Notes under the pieces: model-generated
What the model was told of the DNA's origin: nothing
What the model saw: only the letters and a program-made list of their open reading frames with translations
Databases searched by the model: none
Shown here: one piece after another, positions 1 through 8,556 of the stretch
How positions within the stretch are numbered: position 1 is the first letter of the stretch
Layout of the letters: the number at the start of each line of letters is the position of its first letter
Origin: JALORV01 sp963712485
Lineage (GTDB): Bacteria; Pseudomonadota; Gammaproteobacteria; Burkholderiales; Burkholderiaceae_F
Direction: 5' to 3'
Assembly: GCA_963712485.1 (NCBI GenBank)
Contig: CAVQID010000039.1
Location: 171,507-235,506 of the forward strand
Length of the DNA stretch: 64,000 nt
Position numbers and translations under genes: made by a program

Positions 1-28
1 CACGACACCGGCTCGCTAGACTGCGGGC

Positions 29-1284
29 ATGCATGTATGTGTGATCGGTGCGGGCGTCGTCGGACTGACCACCGCGTATTTCCTGCAGGCCGAGGGCCAT
101 AGCGTCACGGTCGTCGACCGCGAAGACGGGCCGGCCGCCGGCGCAAGCCGCGCCAACGGCGCGCAACTGTCGTATTCCTTCGTCGCTCCCTTGGCCGATG
201 CCTCGGTGCCGCCGAAGCTGCTTTCGCTGCTGTTGAGCCGCGACTCTCCGCTCAAGTTTCATCTGCAGCCGGACCGTGCGCAGTGGGCGTGGGGTTGGGC
301 CTTTCTGAAGGTGGCGAACACCGCGGCGGCGCGCGCGACGACAGCGGCGCTGCTGCAGCTCGCCGAGTTGTCGCGCGAGTTCATCGAGCCTTTGATCGAG
401 GGGGAAGGCATCGATTGCGCCTTCACCCGCGGCGGCAAGCTGGTCATCTATCCCGATGCGGCGTCGCTGGCGGCGGCGCGAGCGCAGGTGCAGTACCAGG
501 CGACGCTCGGGTCGGTGCAGCGCGTGCTCAATGCCGAGGAGTGCGTGCAGCACGAACCGGCGCTGCAGGCTTACGTGTCGCACATCACGGGCGGGGTCTG
601 GACGGCCACCGACGCGGCGGCCGACTGCGGCGCCTTCTGCGATCAACTCGCGCGGTTACTGGCACAGCGCGGTGTCGAGTTCGCATTCGGTCGTCAGGCC
701 GAAGGCTTTGACCTCGAGCGGGATCAGGTGCGGGCGCTGACGACTTCGGGGGACGGTGCGGCGCCGTTGCGCGCCGATGCCTATGTTCTCGCCGCCGGCT
801 TTGAGTCGACTCGCGTCGCCGCGACTGCCGGGATCGCATTGCCCATCTATCCACTGAAGGGCTATTCGATCACGATCAAGCCACTGGACGGAGCCGTGCC
901 GCGCGCTTCGATCACCGACACGCGTCGCAAGGTGGTATTTGCGCCGCTGAAGGATCGCGTGCGCGTGGCCGGGTTCGTCGAAATCGGGGCCACGAGCGAC
1001 TCGATTCCGCCGGGACGCATTGGCGCCCTGCTCGACGCCGCGCGCGAAGTGCTGGGGTACCGCGCGGTCGATGGCGATTTGCAGCCCTGGGCCGGGCAAC
1101 GGCCGGCAACGCCGAATGGGCGCCCGATCCTCGGCCGCAGTTCGGTGGCGAATCTTTATCTGAACGTCGGCCAGGGGGCGTTGGGCTGGACCCTCGCGGC
1201 CGGCAGTGCACGGCTCGTCTGCGATGCGATCGCGATCGGACTCCGACGATCGACCCGACACCGTTCGTCGCCGCCACGGCTTGA
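29..1284 (+). CDS. dadA: D-amino acid dehydrogenase small subunit-like FAD oxidoreductase (apparent frameshift near the 3' end)
   Basis: This is a DAO/DadA-family flavoprotein expected to oxidise D-amino acids (or a related secondary amine) to 2-oxo acids, passing electrons to the respiratory chain at the inner membrane. The N-terminus has a dinucleotide-binding motif (GAGVVG, residues 8-13), and a typical DadA C-terminal segment (GQGALGWTLAAGSARL) lies near residues 380-397. The uninterrupted frame then runs about 100 codons into the next gene with nonsense-like composition. In the next frame, starting around 1240, the sequence reads TPTIDPTPFVAATA and stops at 1284, which is the expected DadA ending. 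One missing base around 1235-1242 explains this. The gene leads the amino-acid cluster that continues with an aminotransferase and a TRAP transporter. The family is sure; the exact substrate is not. Confidence 0.82.
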
Positions 1285-1326
1285 ACCAAGACATCGGACG
1301 CCCGCCACGACGCCTATCATCGCGCC

Positions 1327-2667
1327 ATGCACGCCGACTCGAAGATCCTCCATCGCCAGCTGCGTGGGCAGTATCCGATTGCGGCCTCCGCGCGAGGCTG
1401 CTGGATCACCGATGCGACCGGCAAGCGCTACCTCGACGCCTCCGGCGGCGCGGCCGTCTCGTGTCTCGGGCACGGGCATCCGGACGTGCTGGCGGCCATG
1501 CATGCACAGATCGATGCACTGGCGTATGCGCATACGAGCTTCTTCTCGACTGAGGTCGCGGAGCAGCTCGCCGATGCGCTGATCGCGCAGGCGCCGGAAG
1601 ACATCTCTCATGTCTACCTCGTCAGCGGCGGCTCCGAGGCGATGGAGGCGGCGCTGAAGCTGGCGCGGCAGTACTTCGTCGAAAAGGGGGAACCGCAGCG
1701 CGCCAGGTTCATCGCGCGGCGCAACAGCTATCACGGCAACACGCTCGGGGCGCTCGCGGTCGGCGGAAATGCCTGGCGGCGCCGTCAGTTCGCGCCGCTG
1801 CTGATCGACGTTGACCATGTGGCGCCGACGTATGCGTATCGCGATCAGCACGAAGGCGAAACGCCGGAGCGATACGGCGCGCGACTCGCGGACGAACTCG
1901 CGGCGACCATCGCGCGCCTCGGCGGCGAGAACGTCATTGCCTTCGTCGCCGAAACCGTCGGTGGAGCCACCAGCGGCTGCTTGACCGCGCCGCCCGGCTA
2001 CTTCCGGCGCGTGCGTGAACTGTGCGATGCATACGGCATCCTGCTGATCCTCGACGAGGTGATGTGCGGCATGGGGCGTACCGGCAGCCTGCATGCGTGT
2101 CAGCAGGAAGGGGTCGCGCCGGACTTAATGGCGGTGGCCAAGGGACTCGGTGGCGGCTACCAGCCGGTCGGCGCCGTGCTGATCGGCAAACGCGTGATCG
2201 ATGCGATTGCCGCCGGCAGTGGCTTCTTTCAACATGGCCACACCTACATCGGCCATCCGGTCGCCTGTGCCGCCGCGCTGGCCGTGCAGAAGGCCTTCAC
2301 GCGCGATGGCCTGATCGAACGCTGCGCTCATCAGGGTGCGCGCCTGCGCGCCGAACTCGACGAGGCGTTTTCGTACCATCCGTTCGTCGGCGAGGTGCGC
2401 GGGCGGGGGCTGTTCCAGGCGATCGAACTGGTCGCCGACCGCTCGAGCAAGGAGCCGTTCGACCCGGCGCTGAAGCTGCATGCGAAGGTCAAGCGGGCAG
2501 CGATGGAACTGGGCTTGCTGTGCTACCCGATGGGCGGAACGATCGACGGCGCCCGCGGCGACCACGTGCTGCTGGCACCGCCCTTCATCATCAGTGACGA
2601 CGAACTCGACGTCCTTGTCGAGCGCCTTGTCGAGGCCGTGGATACGGCCGTCGCGACGGTCCGCTAG
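1327..2667 (+). CDS. Class III (PLP-dependent) aminotransferase, aspartate aminotransferase family protein
   Basis: A 446-residue class III aminotransferase, which uses pyridoxal phosphate to move an amino group between an amine or amino acid and an oxo acid in the cytoplasm. The cofactor phosphate-binding SGGSEAMEAA motif starts near residue 100, the Asp that pairs with the pyridine nitrogen is in LILDEVMCGMGRTG (D243), and the Schiff-base lysine is K272 in VAKGLGGGYQPVG. Length is normal for the family. It follows the dadA-like gene by about 40 bp and precedes a TAXI-TRAP importer, so it probably acts on the imported amino compound or on its oxidation product. Substrate cannot be read from sequence; omega-amino acid or diamine use is possible. 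Confidence 0.88.
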   Translation: MHADSKILHRQLRGQYPIAASARGCWITDATGKRYLDASGGAAVSCLGHGHPDVLAAMHAQIDALAYAHTSFFSTEVAEQLADALIAQAPEDISHVYLVSGGSEAMEAALKLARQYFVEKGEPQRARFIARRNSYHGNTLGALAVGGNAWRRRQFAPLLIDVDHVAPTYAYRDQHEGETPERYGARLADELAATIARLGGENVIAFVAETVGGATSGCLTAPPGYFRRVRELCDAYGILLILDEVMCGMGRTGSLHACQQEGVAPDLMAVAKGLGGGYQPVGAVLIGKRVIDAIAAGSGFFQHGHTYIGHPVACAAALAVQKAFTRDGLIERCAHQGARLRAELDEAFSYHPFVGEVRGRGLFQAIELVADRSSKEPFDPALKLHAKVKRAAMELGLLCYPMGGTIDGARGDHVLLAPPFIISDDELDVLVERLVEAVDTAVATVR

Positions 2668-2762
2668 CAACCCGCTTCGCTCCTTGGCGAAGTCCCGCCT
2701 TGCATCGCTCGCTGCCGGGCGCTAAGGTGCGAATCCCCGCGGGGCAACAGGAGACCTTAGAC

Positions 2763-3752
2763 ATGAATTTCAGACTTTCGATGTGCGCGGCGGCATTCGC
2801 CACGGCCTTCGTCGCAGCCGCGGCCGTGCCGCAGAGCGCCAGTGCGCAGCAGACGCAGCGCTTCATCACGATCGGCACCGGTGGCGTCACCGGCGTGTAC
2901 TACCCGGCGGGGGGTGCAATCTGCCGCCTGGTCAACCGCGACCGGGCGAAGCACGGCCTGCGTTGCTCGGTCGAATCGACCGGCGGGTCGGTCGCCAACG
3001 TCAACCTGCTGAAGTCGAGCGAGATCGAGTTCGGCGTCGCACAATCGGACGTGCAGTTCAACGCGACCAAGGGGCAGGGCCAGTTCCAGAAGGACGGCGC
3101 GATGGGTGACCTGCGCGCGGTGTTCGCGCTGCATCCTGAGCCCTTCACCGTCGTCGCGCGCAAGGAAGCGAACATCACGAAGTTCGAGGACTTCAAGGGC
3201 AAGCGCTTCAACGTCGGCAACCCGGGCTCGGGCACGCTGGCGTCAATGAACGAGCTGCTGGCGGCGATGAGCTGGAAGATGAGCGACTTCGGGCTCGCGT
3301 CGGAGCTGCGTCCGGACGAGCACGGGCCGGCGTTGTGCGACGGCAAGATCGACGGCTTCTTCTATGCCGTCGGTCACCCGTCCGCCAACATCCAGGACCC
3401 GACCACGATTTGCGGCGCGAAGCTCGTCTCGCTGACCGGCCCGGCCGTCGACAAACTGGTCAAGGACAAGCCGTACTACGCCATGGCGACCATTCCGGGC
3501 GGCATGTATCCGAACAACCCCAATCCGACCACGACCTACGGCGTGCAGGCGACGATCGTCAGCTCGGCCAAGGTGCCTGCGGATGTGGTCTACGTCGTCG
3601 TGAAGACCGTGTTCGACAACCTTGACGAATTCAAGAAGCTGCACCCCGCACTGGCCAACCTGAAGCCCGAGGACATGATCAAAAATGGACTGTCCGCGCC
3701 GCTGCATGAAGGCGCCGTGCGCTATTACAAGGAGAAGGGCTGGATCAAGTAG
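2763..3752 (+). CDS. TAXI family TRAP transporter solute-binding protein
   Basis: Periplasmic solute receptor of a TAXI-type TRAP transporter, which delivers an organic anion or amino acid to a sodium-driven permease. The first 28 residues form a Sec signal peptide ending ASA before QQT, and the TAXI signature ITIGTGGVTGVYYPAGGAIC follows directly. The start at 2763 is chosen over an upstream TTG because of the ribosome site (AGGAGA, about 2749-2754) and the signal peptide. The mature length of about 300 residues is normal. It sits directly upstream of the fused permease, separated by a GC-rich hairpin. The ligand is unknown; TAXI receptors in other bacteria bind glutamate-like or other small acids. 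Confidence 0.92.
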   Translation: MNFRLSMCAAAFATAFVAAAAVPQSASAQQTQRFITIGTGGVTGVYYPAGGAICRLVNRDRAKHGLRCSVESTGGSVANVNLLKSSEIEFGVAQSDVQFNATKGQGQFQKDGAMGDLRAVFALHPEPFTVVARKEANITKFEDFKGKRFNVGNPGSGTLASMNELLAAMSWKMSDFGLASELRPDEHGPALCDGKIDGFFYAVGHPSANIQDPTTICGAKLVSLTGPAVDKLVKDKPYYAMATIPGGMYPNNPNPTTTYGVQATIVSSAKVPADVVYVVVKTVFDNLDEFKKLHPALANLKPEDMIKNGLSAPLHEGAVRYYKEKGWIK

Positions 3753-3782
3753 CCACACGCGGAAGACTGCGCGTAGAGTTGA

Positions 3783-3804
3783 ACGGGCGGCTGCGGCCGC
3801 CCGT
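3783..3804 (+). terminator. GC-rich hairpin between TAXI receptor and permease genes (possible attenuator)
   Basis: A 9-bp perfect stem (ACGGGCGGC with GCCGCCCGT, loop TGCG) stands between the binding-protein stop codon and the permease ribosome site. Only a weak T-rich run (GTGTTT) follows, so full termination is unlikely. Such hairpins commonly keep receptor transcripts more abundant than permease transcripts; that role is inferred here. Confidence 0.45.
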
Positions 3805-3823
3805 CGTGTTTCTGGGAGGAAGC

Positions 3824-6433
3824 GTGGACAAGAAGAAGCTCGAACAGGAACTGGTGAAGCTCGAGGAGGAACTGGGTCCGACCGCCGAGATGCAGCTCGG
3901 CGAAACCGACGTCCTCCAGCTGGTCAAGGACACTGACTTCGGCGGGCGCTCGACCGCAGGTTTCGCCGGCAAGGTGATGCTGGTTCTCGGACTAGTGTGG
4001 GTCGTGTTCCAGATGTGGTACGCGTCACCCATTCCGTTCTCGTTGCCCTCGGGGTTCCGGTTCGGCCTGTTCAACGACACGGAAGCGCGCTCGATACACC
4101 TCGCGCTCGGCCTTTTGCTCGCCTTCCTGGCGTTTCCTGCATTCAAGCGTTCGCCGCGCGCTTACGTCCCTTGGCAGGACTGGTTGTTCGCCATCGTCGG
4201 CGCGGCGACGGCGCTTTATTTGATCGTCTTCTACAAGGAACTGTCGCTGCGACCGGGCAACCCGACCGGGCTCGATGTCGTGGTCGGAACCGTGGGCGTG
4301 CTGTTGCTGCTCGAGGCTACGCGTCGGGCGGTTGGCCTGCCCATGGCGATACTGGCGGTGCTGTTCCTCGGCTATGTGATGGCAGGACCGATGCTGCCGG
4401 ACGTCATCGCGCACAAGGGGGCCTCGGTGCCGCGCGTGGTCTCGCACATGTGGATGGTGACCGAGGGCGTGTTCGGCATCGCGCTCGGCGTGTCGGTGAG
4501 CTTCATCTTCGTCTTCGTGCTGTTCGGCACGCTGCTCGATCGCGCCGGCGGTGGCAATTACATGATGCAGGTGAGCTTTGCGCTGCTGGGGCACTTGCGC
4601 GGCGGGCCGGCCAAGGTCGCCGTTGTTTCATCGGCGCTGAACGGCCTGATCTCCGGCTCGTCGGTGAGCAACGTCGTGTCCGGTGGCATTTTCACGATTC
4701 CGCTGATGAAGCGCGCCGGTTACGGTGGCGTGAAGGCGGCGGCGATCGAGACCTCGTCGTCGGTCAACGGCCAGATCATGCCGCCGGTGATGGGGGCGGC
4801 AGCGTTCCTGATGGTCGAATACGTGGGCATTCCTTACTCGGACATCGTCAAGCACGCCTTCATTCCGGCGATCATCAGCTACATCGCGCTCTTCTACATC
4901 GTGCATCTCGAGGCGTTGAAGCTCGGCCTGGCGGCGACCGCGCGTGAGCGCGAGCGCACGATGGGCAACCGCGTGACGTCCTGGCTCCTCGGCCTGGCGG
5001 GCAGTGCCGTCGTGCTCGGCATCATCTACTACGTCGCGCTCGGAGCCCAGGTGGTGTTCGGGGCCGCAGCACCGGTGATTCTCAGCGTGCTTCTGGGTGC
5101 GCTCTATGTTTACAGCGTGTGGGTGGCGGCGCAGCAGCCGAACCTGCCGACCGAAATCGACGTCAAGAATCCGATCCTTCCGCCCACGTGGCCAACGGTG
5201 AAAGCCGGCTTGCACTACCTGATCCCGGTCGGCGTGTTGATCTGGTGTCTGATGGTCGAGGAACTGTCGCCCGGACTGTCGGCCTTCTGGGGCGTGACCA
5301 CCCAGATCGTGCTGATGGTGACGCAGCGACCGCTGATCGCGTTGTTCCGCAAGCAGGGCGATTTCGCGCGGCAGTTTGGCGTCGGCCTGAAAGAAGTGAT
5401 CGACGGCTGCGACGATGGTGCCCGCAACATGATCGGCATCGCCGTCGCCACGGGCTGCGCCGGCATCATCGTCGGCGCGATCACCTTGACGGGTCTGGGT
5501 CTGCGCATGACTGATTTCGTCGAGTTCGTCTCCCAGGGCAACATCATGGCGATGCTGCTGTTCACCGCGTTCGTCTGCCTGGTCCTCGGCATGGGCGTGC
5601 CGACCACGGCGAACTACATTCTCGTGGCCACGCTGATGGCACCGGTCATCGTCGAACTCGGCGCCCAGTCCGGCCTCGTGATCCCTCTGATCGCCGTGCA
5701 CCTCTTCGTCTTCTACTACGGGATCATGGGTGACATCACGCCACCGGTCGGTCTCGCAACCTTCGCCGGGGCGGCAATTGCCAAGGAGGACCCGATTCAG
5801 GTCGGTATCCAGGGTTCGGTCTATGCGGTGCGGACCGTCGTGCTTCCTTTCATCTGGATCTTCAATCCGGCACTGCTGCTGATCGACGTGCATGGCTGGG
5901 GCGAAGCGCTGCTGGTTGCCTTCGCAGCGACCATCGCGTCACTCGCCTTCGCCGCGGCGACGATGGTCTGGTTCCGGATCAAGTGCCGCTGGTGGGAGGT
6001 CGTGCTGCTGCTGATCGCCACGTTCTTCCTGTTCCGTCCGGACTGGTTCGCCGACCGGATAGCGCCCGAATACACCGACGCGCCGGCGTCCAAGTTCTAC
6101 GAAGTGGCTGCGACGCTCGACCCGGGTGACCGTCTGGTGTTCCTGATCAAGGGCCAATCTCTCGAGGGTGAGGACACCAACAAGACCGTCGGTCTGCAGC
6201 TGCTGGGGCCGAAGACGAGCACCACGGGCAACGCGGTCGCCGACGCGCGCAAGCGCCTTTCCGATGCCGGGGTCTCGGTGTCCGGCATGGGCGAGATGCT
6301 GCAGGTAAGCACGGTGCGATTCGGCAGCGCGGCGGCCAAGGCGCGCATCGAGCAGGGCTTCGAGATTGTTGGCGTCAAGGTACCGACGGACCGCATCAAC
6401 GCAGCACTGGTTCTACATTCCGGGGCTGCGTGA
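3824..6433 (+). CDS. TRAP transporter permease, fused 4TM/12TM (DctQM) with C-terminal DUF3394-like domain
   Basis: Inner-membrane permease in which the small (4 TM, DctQ-like) and large (12 TM, DctM-like) TRAP subunits are one polypeptide, the form normally paired with TAXI receptors. The GTG start at 3824 is preceded by GGGAGGA; the open frame upstream to 3779 runs through the intercistronic hairpin and is unlikely to be coding. About 45 polar, Glu/Lys-rich residues precede the first helix. The large subunit has the conserved SGSSVSNVVSGGIFTIPLMK and GMGVPTTANYILVA segments. The last 150 or so residues contain two more helices and a soluble tail resembling DUF3394. It acts with the upstream receptor to import the solute processed by the flanking enzymes. 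Confidence 0.92.
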   Translation: MDKKKLEQELVKLEEELGPTAEMQLGETDVLQLVKDTDFGGRSTAGFAGKVMLVLGLVWVVFQMWYASPIPFSLPSGFRFGLFNDTEARSIHLALGLLLAFLAFPAFKRSPRAYVPWQDWLFAIVGAATALYLIVFYKELSLRPGNPTGLDVVVGTVGVLLLLEATRRAVGLPMAILAVLFLGYVMAGPMLPDVIAHKGASVPRVVSHMWMVTEGVFGIALGVSVSFIFVFVLFGTLLDRAGGGNYMMQVSFALLGHLRGGPAKVAVVSSALNGLISGSSVSNVVSGGIFTIPLMKRAGYGGVKAAAIETSSSVNGQIMPPVMGAAAFLMVEYVGIPYSDIVKHAFIPAIISYIALFYIVHLEALKLGLAATARERERTMGNRVTSWLLGLAGSAVVLGIIYYVALGAQVVFGAAAPVILSVLLGALYVYSVWVAAQQPNLPTEIDVKNPILPPTWPTVKAGLHYLIPVGVLIWCLMVEELSPGLSAFWGVTTQIVLMVTQRPLIALFRKQGDFARQFGVGLKEVIDGCDDGARNMIGIAVATGCAGIIVGAITLTGLGLRMTDFVEFVSQGNIMAMLLFTAFVCLVLGMGVPTTANYILVATLMAPVIVELGAQSGLVIPLIAVHLFVFYYGIMGDITPPVGLATFAGAAIAKEDPIQVGIQGSVYAVRTVVLPFIWIFNPALLLIDVHGWGEALLVAFAATIASLAFAAATMVWFRIKCRWWEVVLLLIATFFLFRPDWFADRIAPEYTDAPASKFYEVAATLDPGDRLVFLIKGQSLEGEDTNKTVGLQLLGPKTSTTGNAVADARKRLSDAGVSVSGMGEMLQVSTVRFGSAAAKARIEQGFEIVGVKVPTDRINAALVLHSGAA

Positions 6434-6517
6434 TCATCGTGCTGGTCTGGCTGATCCAGGGCCTGCGCATGCGGCGCTCGTCGCCTGCGGTGGCGGCTTG
6501 AAAGGCGACAAACCGCG

Positions 6518-7438
6518 ATGCGACTGATCAGTGATGCCGACGTCGCCGACGTCCTGACGATGCGCGAGGCCATCGACGCGATGGCGGTGGCGTTCGAGCA
6601 GTTCGGCAACGGTGCCGGCGCGGTTGCGGCGCGCGTGCGCGCAGCGGCCGAGCACCGCCAGGCGGTGACCGCCGTCGCGATGATGGGCGCCGCGCTGCCG
6701 GCCGCTGGCGTCCTCGGCGCCAAGGTCTACTCGACGATCAACGGCCGCTTCAACTTTGTCATCGTGCTGTTCTCCGCGGTGACCGGCGAAGCACTGGCCG
6801 CCATCGAGGCGAACGAGATCACGCGATTTCGCACGGCGGCAGCGACGGCGGTCGCAACGCAGCGGCTGGCGTCGCGCGATGCGCGCGCGCTCGCGATCTT
6901 CGGCACCGGCGTGCAGGCGCGCGCGCATGCCGAGGCGTTGCTGCTGCTGCATCCGTTCGATCGCGTGCTGGTCGCCGGACGCGCTGCAGCGCCCGACTTT
7001 GCCAACTGGGTGCAGACGGAGTTCGGCGTTCCCGCGAGCGCCACCGACGCCGCGACGGCGGCACGCGAAGCCGACGTCATCGTCACGGCCACGCGGGCTG
7101 TGGAGCCGCTTTTCAATGGCACGCTGGTCAAGCCCGGAGCCTTCATCGCTGCCGTGGGCTCGAGCAAACCCGCCGCACGCGAACTGGACGATGCGCTGCT
7201 GGCGCGCGCGGAACTGATCGTCGTCGAGTGGCTGCCGGCGGCGCAGGCCGAGGCCGGCGAGTTCGTCCGTGCGGCTCCCGGGGTCATCGATCCGACCCGC
7301 GTGACCGAACTGGGCAAGCTGCTGGTGAAAGGCACCGCCTATGACCGGCGCGCGGGCGATATCGTGGTCTACAAGTCGGTCGGCATCGGACTCGAAGACG
7401 TGGCGCTGGCGCATCTGGTGTACGAGCGCTGCTCCTGA
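6518..7438 (+). CDS. Ornithine cyclodeaminase / mu-crystallin family protein (possible delta1-pyrroline-2-carboxylate reductase)
   Basis: A 306-residue member of the ornithine cyclodeaminase/mu-crystallin family, NAD(P)-dependent enzymes that include ornithine cyclodeaminase, alanine dehydrogenase and ketimine or pyrroline-2-carboxylate reductase. The family signature ITRFRTAAATAVAT lies in the first half, followed by the nucleotide-binding GTGVQARAHAEALL near residue 129. C-terminal motifs VGSSKPAARELDD and VYKSVGIGLEDVALAHLVY are also typical. Context with a D-amino acid dehydrogenase and an aminotransferase favours reduction of a cyclic imine made during amino-acid breakdown, but the substrate is inferred only. 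It begins about 85 bp after the permease and is probably the last gene of the cluster. Confidence 0.85.
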   Translation: MRLISDADVADVLTMREAIDAMAVAFEQFGNGAGAVAARVRAAAEHRQAVTAVAMMGAALPAAGVLGAKVYSTINGRFNFVIVLFSAVTGEALAAIEANEITRFRTAAATAVATQRLASRDARALAIFGTGVQARAHAEALLLLHPFDRVLVAGRAAAPDFANWVQTEFGVPASATDAATAAREADVIVTATRAVEPLFNGTLVKPGAFIAAVGSSKPAARELDDALLARAELIVVEWLPAAQAEAGEFVRAAPGVIDPTRVTELGKLLVKGTAYDRRAGDIVVYKSVGIGLEDVALAHLVYERCS

Positions 7439-7462
7439 GAGTTCGTCGCCCGACATTCGCCG

Positions 7463-8065
7463 ATGTGCGGTCGCTACGATCTGTCGCAGAATCCTGCTGC
7501 CATCAAGGCGCACTTCCGCGTGCCGGTCGTGCCCGAGTTCGTCGCCAGTCCCGACGTGCGGCCGACAGAAATGAAGCCGATCGTGCGGCTGGCGCGCGAC
7601 GGCGAACGCGAATGCGTGCTGGCGCGCTGGGGGCTGGTGCCCTCGTGGGCGAAGGAACTGAAGTTCGGCAACCGCTGCATCAACGCGCGTTCCGAAGGCA
7701 TCGCCTCGACACCGGCATTCCGGGCTGCCTATGCGAAGCGCCACTGCCTGGTGCCGCTGAACGCGTTCTTCGAATGGAGCGGCGAGAAGGGCCACAAGTC
7801 CAAGTGGCGCATCCGCCTGAAGGACGAACCGCTGTTCGCGCTGGCCGGGCTGTGGGAATGGTGGCGCGATCCGGCAACGCAGCAGGGCGTTGAAACCTAC
7901 ACGATCATCACGACGGCGGCCAACGCCATGCTGGCGCACGTGCACGATCGCATGCCGGTGATCATCGGTGCGCCGGACTATTCGCACTGGCTCGATGCCG
8001 CTGCCGATTCGTCCGCGCTGCTCGCGCCGTTTCCGGATGACGCATTGCTGATCGAACCCGCCTGA
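7463..8065 (+). CDS. SOS response-associated peptidase (SRAP/YedK/HMCES family)
   Basis: A 200-residue SRAP protein, which protects abasic sites in single-stranded DNA by forming a thiazolidine DNA-protein crosslink through its N-terminal cysteine. The start is fixed by chemistry: Met is followed at once by Cys2 in MCGRYDL, and Cys2 must become the N-terminus. Other expected active-site residues are present: N74 in INARSEG, E104 in NAFFEWSG and H161 in VHDRMPVI. Length is usual. Its stop codon overlaps the start of the next small gene (TGATG), suggesting translational coupling. Confidence 0.93.
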   Translation: MCGRYDLSQNPAAIKAHFRVPVVPEFVASPDVRPTEMKPIVRLARDGERECVLARWGLVPSWAKELKFGNRCINARSEGIASTPAFRAAYAKRHCLVPLNAFFEWSGEKGHKSKWRIRLKDEPLFALAGLWEWWRDPATQQGVETYTIITTAANAMLAHVHDRMPVIIGAPDYSHWLDAAADSSALLAPFPDDALLIEPA

Positions 8066-8523
8066 TGTCGCGGATCATCCGGCTCGTGGCCGTGCTGGCC
8101 AGCCTGGCGGTCGCTGGCTCCGTCGTCGGTAACCCGACGGTTCAGACCGCCACGCCGTCGATGCCCGACTGCGGCTCGGTGGTCGTCATCAAGTGCGACC
8201 GGCGTGACGCCGCGCCGGTAGAGCGTGAAAAGCAGGAAGCAGCGCGCCGAAGCGAGGTGCGCCGAAGCGAACGCGCCACCGTCGAACTGGGCCGCATCAT
8301 CATCGAAGGCGACGCCGAGCGCCTCATGTCGCCCGAGGAGTCGATCAGCCGCGCGCTGTCGCGGCCGCTGCTGCGTCAGGGCGAACACTCGTATCCTATC
8401 GGCGAGTCGGCGCAGTGCACCTGTCTCAACCTCTGCCCGCCATGGCCGCTGCCTTGCTGCCAGTGCACGGACCAGCCCGGCAGCCGTCACGCGACATCAC
8501 CGGGCTGGAAGCCCACCAACTAG
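8065..8523 (+). CDS. Small secreted hypothetical protein with Cys-rich tail
   Basis: I do not recognise this 152-residue protein. A hydrophobic N-terminal stretch (residues 4-20) looks like a signal peptide, followed by a charged Arg/Glu-rich middle (about 55-85) that is probably helical. The tail packs seven prolines and five cysteines into a short span (CTCLNLCPPWPLPCCQC), which suggests disulfides or metal binding in the periplasm. It overlaps the SRAP gene by one base in a TGATG junction and ends at a hairpin before the convergent protease gene. Codon composition matches its neighbours. Function unknown. Confidence 0.55.
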   Translation: MSRIIRLVAVLASLAVAGSVVGNPTVQTATPSMPDCGSVVVIKCDRRDAAPVEREKQEAARRSEVRRSERATVELGRIIIEGDAERLMSPEESISRALSRPLLRQGEHSYPIGESAQCTCLNLCPPWPLPCCQCTDQPGSRHATSPGWKPTN

Positions 8524-8542
8524 GGAGCGCAGCCAGCGCTCC
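8524..8542. terminator. Short hairpin between convergent genes
   Basis: A 7-bp perfect stem (GGAGCGC and GCGCTCC, loop AGCCA) lies just after the stop of the small secreted protein and before the convergent protease stop. No T tract follows on either strand, so it is at best a weak, bidirectional terminator. Confidence 0.35.
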
Positions 8543-8556
8543 GCCGCCGCGGCAGC

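Noticed and set aside
1285..1582. Extension of the dadA-like frame by about 100 codons into the aminotransferase gene
   Set aside because: The residues are Arg/Ser/Pro-rich and do not fit the family; the aminotransferase frame in the same stretch is clearly real.
4628..5893. Long minus-strand open frame across the TRAP permease
   Set aside because: His/Arg/Asp-rich product typical of a shadow opposite a GC-rich membrane protein gene.
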